A stretch of 6,459 bases of DNA from Candidatus Nomurabacteria bacterium (GTDB lineage: Bacteria > Patescibacteriota > Minisyncoccia > Phycocordibacterales > UBA9973): the NCBI GenBank assembly GCA_943350065.1, contig CALQZZ010000034.1, forward strand, positions 1 through 6,459. The letters are read 5' to 3'. The first letter of the stretch is position 1; every line of letters begins with the position of its first letter. The position numbers and the translations under genes are program-made. The notes under the pieces are model-generated. The model saw nothing but the letters and a program-made list of their open reading frames with translations, searched no databases and was not told where the DNA came from. This document shows positions 4,083-6,459 of the stretch, one piece after another.

Positions 4083-6125
4083 ATGGCAAAAGAAAAAGAA
4101 CAAAAATATGGGGCAGAACAAATATCTGTCCTAGAGGGGCTTGAGCCGGTTCGTCGCCGTCCTGGTATGTATATCGGTACTACTGGTATCGATGGTTTGC
4201 ACCACCTCGTATGGGAAATATTCGACAACTCTCGTGACGAAGCTATGGGAGGATATTGTGATGAGATTGAAGTAGTCGTTTTACCTGGAGACATTATCCG
4301 TGTGACAGATAATGGTCGCGGAATTCCTACAGACATTCACCCTAAAACAAAAGTTTCTGCACTTGAAACAGTTATGACTACACTCCATGCTGGAGGTAAA
4401 TTCGGTGGAGAAAATTCTGGTTATAAGGTTTCTGGAGGATTGCACGGAGTGGGTGCTTCTGTGGTGAACGCCCTTTCTCTTTACACAAAAGCTGAAGTCC
4501 ATCACGATGGTGGAAAATTCATGCAAGAATATACCCAAGGCAAGAAAAAAGCTGCTGTTAAAAAAGTCGGTTCTTCAAAAGCTCATGGTACAGTAATCAC
4601 TTTCCAGCCAGACCCAGAAATTTTTAAAGAAGGAGTTGTTTTTGATTATGATACGATTGTAAATCGTTTTCGTCAGCAAGCATATCTTGTAAAAAAACTT
4701 CGCATTCGTGTGACCGATGCTAGAAAATATGAAGGAAAAATAAATACTGATGATGTAGTTTATTTTAGTGAACTTAATTTGGAAGTTCCATCTACTACCT
4801 TTTATTTTGAAGGAGGATTGGTGTCTCTCGTAAAATATACAACACGTCTACAAAAATCTTTATCTAATAAAATCTTTTATGTTGAAAAAGACCAAGACAA
4901 TGTCGGAGTTGAAATAGCGCTTCGCTATGTCGATGATATGACAGATAAGATTATTCCTTTCGCAAACAATATTTATACACCAGAAGGTGGTACACATGTG
5001 ACAGGTTTCAAAACGGCCCTCACAAGACTTTTGAATACTTACAGTAAAAAAAATAATGTCTTAAAAGAAACTGAAGGTGGTTTTACTGGTGAAGATGTTC
5101 TCGAAGGTCTCGTTGTCGTCGTCTCAGTCAAGCTTCCAGAAATTCAATTTGAAGGACAAACCAAAGCTAAGCTTGGAAGTATGGAAGCTCAGGGGGCGGT
5201 AGCGACAGTCTTTGGAGAAGCTTTTTCCGCTTTCTTAGAAGAGAACCCAGATGAAGCTAAAGTCATCATGAATAAGGCTATTTTGGCCCTCAAGGCACGT
5301 AAAGCAGCCAAAGCAGCCAAAGACTCAATCCTTCGTAAAGGAGCCCTAGAAGGTATGACTTTGCCTGGAAAGCTTGCAGACTGTCAAAGTAAATCAGCGG
5401 CTGAATCTGAAATATTTATCGTGGAGGGAGATTCCGCTGGAGGTACAGCTAAAATGGGGCGTGATAGAAAGACTCAAGCTATCTTGCCACTTCGTGGAAA
5501 GATTTTGAATGTCGAGCGTGCACGTCTCGATCGTATGCTAGGATCTGAACAAATAAAAAACCTAGTCATTGCGATGGGTACATCTATTGGTGATACTTTT
5601 GATCTTGAAAAAATCCGTTATCATAAAATAATTATCGCAACTGATGCCGACGTGGACGGAGCCCACATTACGACCTTGCTCCTAACTCTATTCTACAGAT
5701 ATTTCCGCCAAGTCATTGATGCTGGATATTTATATATTGCTCAACCTCCACTTTATAAAATTAAAAAAGGTAAACAAATTTCTTATGCTTATACTGATGA
5801 AGAAAGAATCAAATTGGCAGGAGAGGGAGATGTAGAAATTGAAAACTTGGAAGATGGTGTCGTCGAAGAAGTAGAAGAGACAGAAGAAGACGTAAAAAAG
5901 AAAGCTAACAAAGTTCATATTCAAAGATATAAAGGTCTCGGAGAAATGAATGCCGAAGAACTTTGGGAGACTACTATGGATCCAGCTCACCGTATGATTA
6001 AAAAAGTAAATGTCGATGATGCTGAAGAAGCCAATAAAATCTTTGATATTTTGATGGGCTCAGAAGTGCCACCACGTAAATCTTTTATTCAATCAAATGC
6101 CAAGCTGGCAGAGATTGATATCTAG
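4083..6125 (+). CDS. gyrB: DNA gyrase subunit B
   Basis: GyrB is the ATPase subunit of gyrase (GyrA2GyrB2), which introduces negative supercoils. The 680 residues contain a GHKL ATPase: Glu45 (general base), Asn49, DNGRG 76-80, GGKFGG 104-109 and GGLHGVG 118-124. The transducer carries QTK at 359-361 (Lys361 reaches ATP). The TOPRIM domain has EGDSAGG (448-454) and DADVDG (521-526). The tail contains QRYKGLGEMNAEELWETT at 614-631. LRGKILNVERAR and RYKGLGEMN favour GyrB over ParE. Length is close to 630-650-residue GyrBs and lacks the large E. coli insertion. Odd points: an acidic insert at about 580-611, and no arginine between residues 79 and 195, so the coumarin-contact Arg136 of E. coli is absent (HHDGGK at 140-145). 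It appears monocistronic with its own promoter and terminator; gyrA is not here. Upstream TAG stop ends at 6125. Confidence 0.98.
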   Translation: MAKEKEQKYGAEQISVLEGLEPVRRRPGMYIGTTGIDGLHHLVWEIFDNSRDEAMGGYCDEIEVVVLPGDIIRVTDNGRGIPTDIHPKTKVSALETVMTTLHAGGKFGGENSGYKVSGGLHGVGASVVNALSLYTKAEVHHDGGKFMQEYTQGKKKAAVKKVGSSKAHGTVITFQPDPEIFKEGVVFDYDTIVNRFRQQAYLVKKLRIRVTDARKYEGKINTDDVVYFSELNLEVPSTTFYFEGGLVSLVKYTTRLQKSLSNKIFYVEKDQDNVGVEIALRYVDDMTDKIIPFANNIYTPEGGTHVTGFKTALTRLLNTYSKKNNVLKETEGGFTGEDVLEGLVVVVSVKLPEIQFEGQTKAKLGSMEAQGAVATVFGEAFSAFLEENPDEAKVIMNKAILALKARKAAKAAKDSILRKGALEGMTLPGKLADCQSKSAAESEIFIVEGDSAGGTAKMGRDRKTQAILPLRGKILNVERARLDRMLGSEQIKNLVIAMGTSIGDTFDLEKIRYHKIIIATDADVDGAHITTLLLTLFYRYFRQVIDAGYLYIAQPPLYKIKKGKQISYAYTDEERIKLAGEGDVEIENLEDGVVEEVEETEEDVKKKANKVHIQRYKGLGEMNAEELWETTMDPAHRMIKKVNVDDAEEANKIFDILMGSEVPPRKSFIQSNAKLAEIDI

Positions 6126-6152
6126 TTAGATAAAATAGGACTAATGTAAAAT

Positions 6153-6196
6153 AAAAAAGGTTGAATCGCATTGCGCAATTCAACCTTTTTGTTTTT
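6153..6196. terminator. Bidirectional Rho-independent terminator
   Basis: AAAAAGGTTGAAT (6154-6166) pairs perfectly with ATTCAACCTTTTT (6178-6190), with CGC/GCG able to pair inside the 11-base loop. On the plus strand it is followed by TTTTTGTTTTT (6186-6196), ending gyrB. On the minus strand it is followed by a T-run (complement of the A-run 6153-6158), ending the convergent gene, whose stop is at 6196-6198. One hairpin therefore serves both. Confidence 0.9.
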
Positions 6197-6408
6197 CAGT
6201 CCTCTTCTTTCTTTGGAGGAAGAGACGTCAGCTTTTTTTCTTTTTGTTCTTGTTTTTTTACCGACCAGAGAACGGCAATAACAACAACAATGATAAAACA
6301 AATAGACAGTGGATTATACTTCCCGGAATATGTTTCCGGACCAAAATCTGATGCCTCGGCTGTTACACTTACCATAAGTGTAAACAGTAATAAAAAAAGT
6401 TTTTTCAT
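6196..6408 (-). CDS. Small secreted or membrane protein of unknown function (70 aa)
   Basis: Starting at ATG 6408-6406 the protein begins MKKLFLLLFTLMVSVTAEAS, a classic signal peptide with likely cleavage after AEA (residues 17-19). A short polar segment with SDFGPETYSGKY follows, then a second hydrophobic helix (about 34-51, containing CFIIVVVIAVLW), then a lysine/glutamate-rich tail KKQEQKEKK ending PPKKEED. Predicted mature form: about 14 residues outside, one membrane pass, about 20 charged residues inside. The TGA stop is next to the shared terminator. An in-frame TTG two codons upstream (6414) is less likely. No family is recognised; a role as a small envelope-complex subunit cannot be tested from the sequence. 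The complementary plus-strand open frame is rejected as a shadow. Confidence 0.75.
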   Translation of the reverse strand: MKKLFLLLFTLMVSVTAEASDFGPETYSGKYNPLSICFIIVVVIAVLWSVKKQEQKEKKLTSLPPKKEED

Positions 6409-6413
6409 GTACA

Positions 6414-6419
6414 ATTATT
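6414..6419 (-). promoter_or_regulatory. Possible -10 box for the small membrane protein
   Basis: On the minus strand AATAAT (five of six matches to TATAAT) ends 6 bases before the A of the ATG at 6408, again predicting an mRNA that begins at or next to the start codon. The stretch 6411-6459 is nearly all A/T, so a chance match is possible. I see nothing else in the last 45 bases. Confidence 0.35.
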
Positions 6420-6459
6420 TTTTAATTTATTTTAAATAAAGAATATCATATCTATATTA

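Noticed and set aside
4040..4538. Minus-strand open frames opposite the start of gyrB
   Set aside because: They lie across the conserved GyrB ATPase domain and the upstream promoter; their peptides have no domain features, so they are shadows of the real gene.
5730..5990. Minus-strand 86-codon frame opposite the GyrB tail
   Set aside because: Its Phe-rich composition is the complement of the Glu/Lys-rich GyrB insert, not an independent membrane protein.
6363..6383. 8-bp inverted repeat (TTACACTT/AAGTGTAA) in the signal-peptide coding region of the small membrane protein
   Set aside because: The stem is short, AT-rich and inside coding sequence, expected by chance at this base composition; noted only in case relatives conserve it.
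209..6408. Alternative genetic code with UGA read as glycine (Gracilibacteria/Absconditabacteria type)
   Set aside because: The conserved genes contain no in-frame TGA, and TGA ends the small minus-strand gene at the expected place beside its terminator.
6161..6439. Plus-strand open frame of 92 codons opposite the small membrane protein
   Set aside because: It starts with TTG inside the terminator stem, has no promoter and has Phe/Ser-rich low-complexity content; the minus-strand gene has a signal peptide, a membrane helix and a plausible promoter.
1..6459. CRISPR array, insertion sequence, tRNA or rRNA genes, toxin-antitoxin or defence cassette
   Set aside because: I found no spaced direct repeats outside the propeller gene, no transposase or terminal repeats, no cloverleaf or rRNA-like segment, and no recognisable defence domains.

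Overview
The window is AT-rich and compactly coded. Six genes are complete within it and a seventh is cut by the left edge; intergenic gaps run from 12 to 121 bases. TAA, TAG and TGA all serve as stops and no reading frame needs recoded UGA. Small protein families, almost no Shine-Dalgarno sequences, strong -10 boxes right against start codons and GyrB sequence style suggest a Candidate Phyla Radiation (Patescibacteria, Parcubacteria-like) bacterium. This is an inference from style; there is no rRNA marker to confirm it.

Layout. Bases 1-87 (minus) hold the start of a membrane or secreted protein. It is divergent from trhO (209-1240, plus), which encodes the rhodanese-type oxygen-dependent tRNA U34 hydroxylase. 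The 121-base gap between them contains a 16-bp REP-like hairpin. A consensus extended -10 is embedded in the trhO stop codon and leads into a 78-codon gene of unknown function (1273-1509). Twelve bases on is a single-chain PheS-type aminoacyl-tRNA synthetase with a PheT-type C-terminal anticodon-binding domain (1522-2715). Then comes a membrane-anchored, apparently six-bladed Kelch-like propeller (2756-3997), ended by a palindrome with 25-bp arms. Directly after it, with its likely -35 inside that palindrome, lies gyrB (4083-6125). A bidirectional terminator separates gyrB from a convergent small signal-peptide/membrane protein (6196-6408, minus).

Function. Three genes are core information-processing enzymes: wobble-uridine modification, tRNA charging and DNA supercoiling. 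They are mixed with three envelope proteins that have no visible link to them. Most genes look individually promoted rather than arranged in a long operon; only the 78-codon gene and the synthetase are close enough to be one transcript.

Most notable points: (1) -10 boxes at the exact distance predicting leaderless mRNAs, repeated across the window; (2) the single-chain PheRS-like protein, whose expected phenylalanine-pocket FPF motif reads HPY; (3) GyrB lacking the arginine tied to coumarin sensitivity; (4) the overlap of the long palindrome with the gyrB promoter. I see no CRISPR array, insertion sequence, tRNA or rRNA, and no clearly new defence or mobile system.
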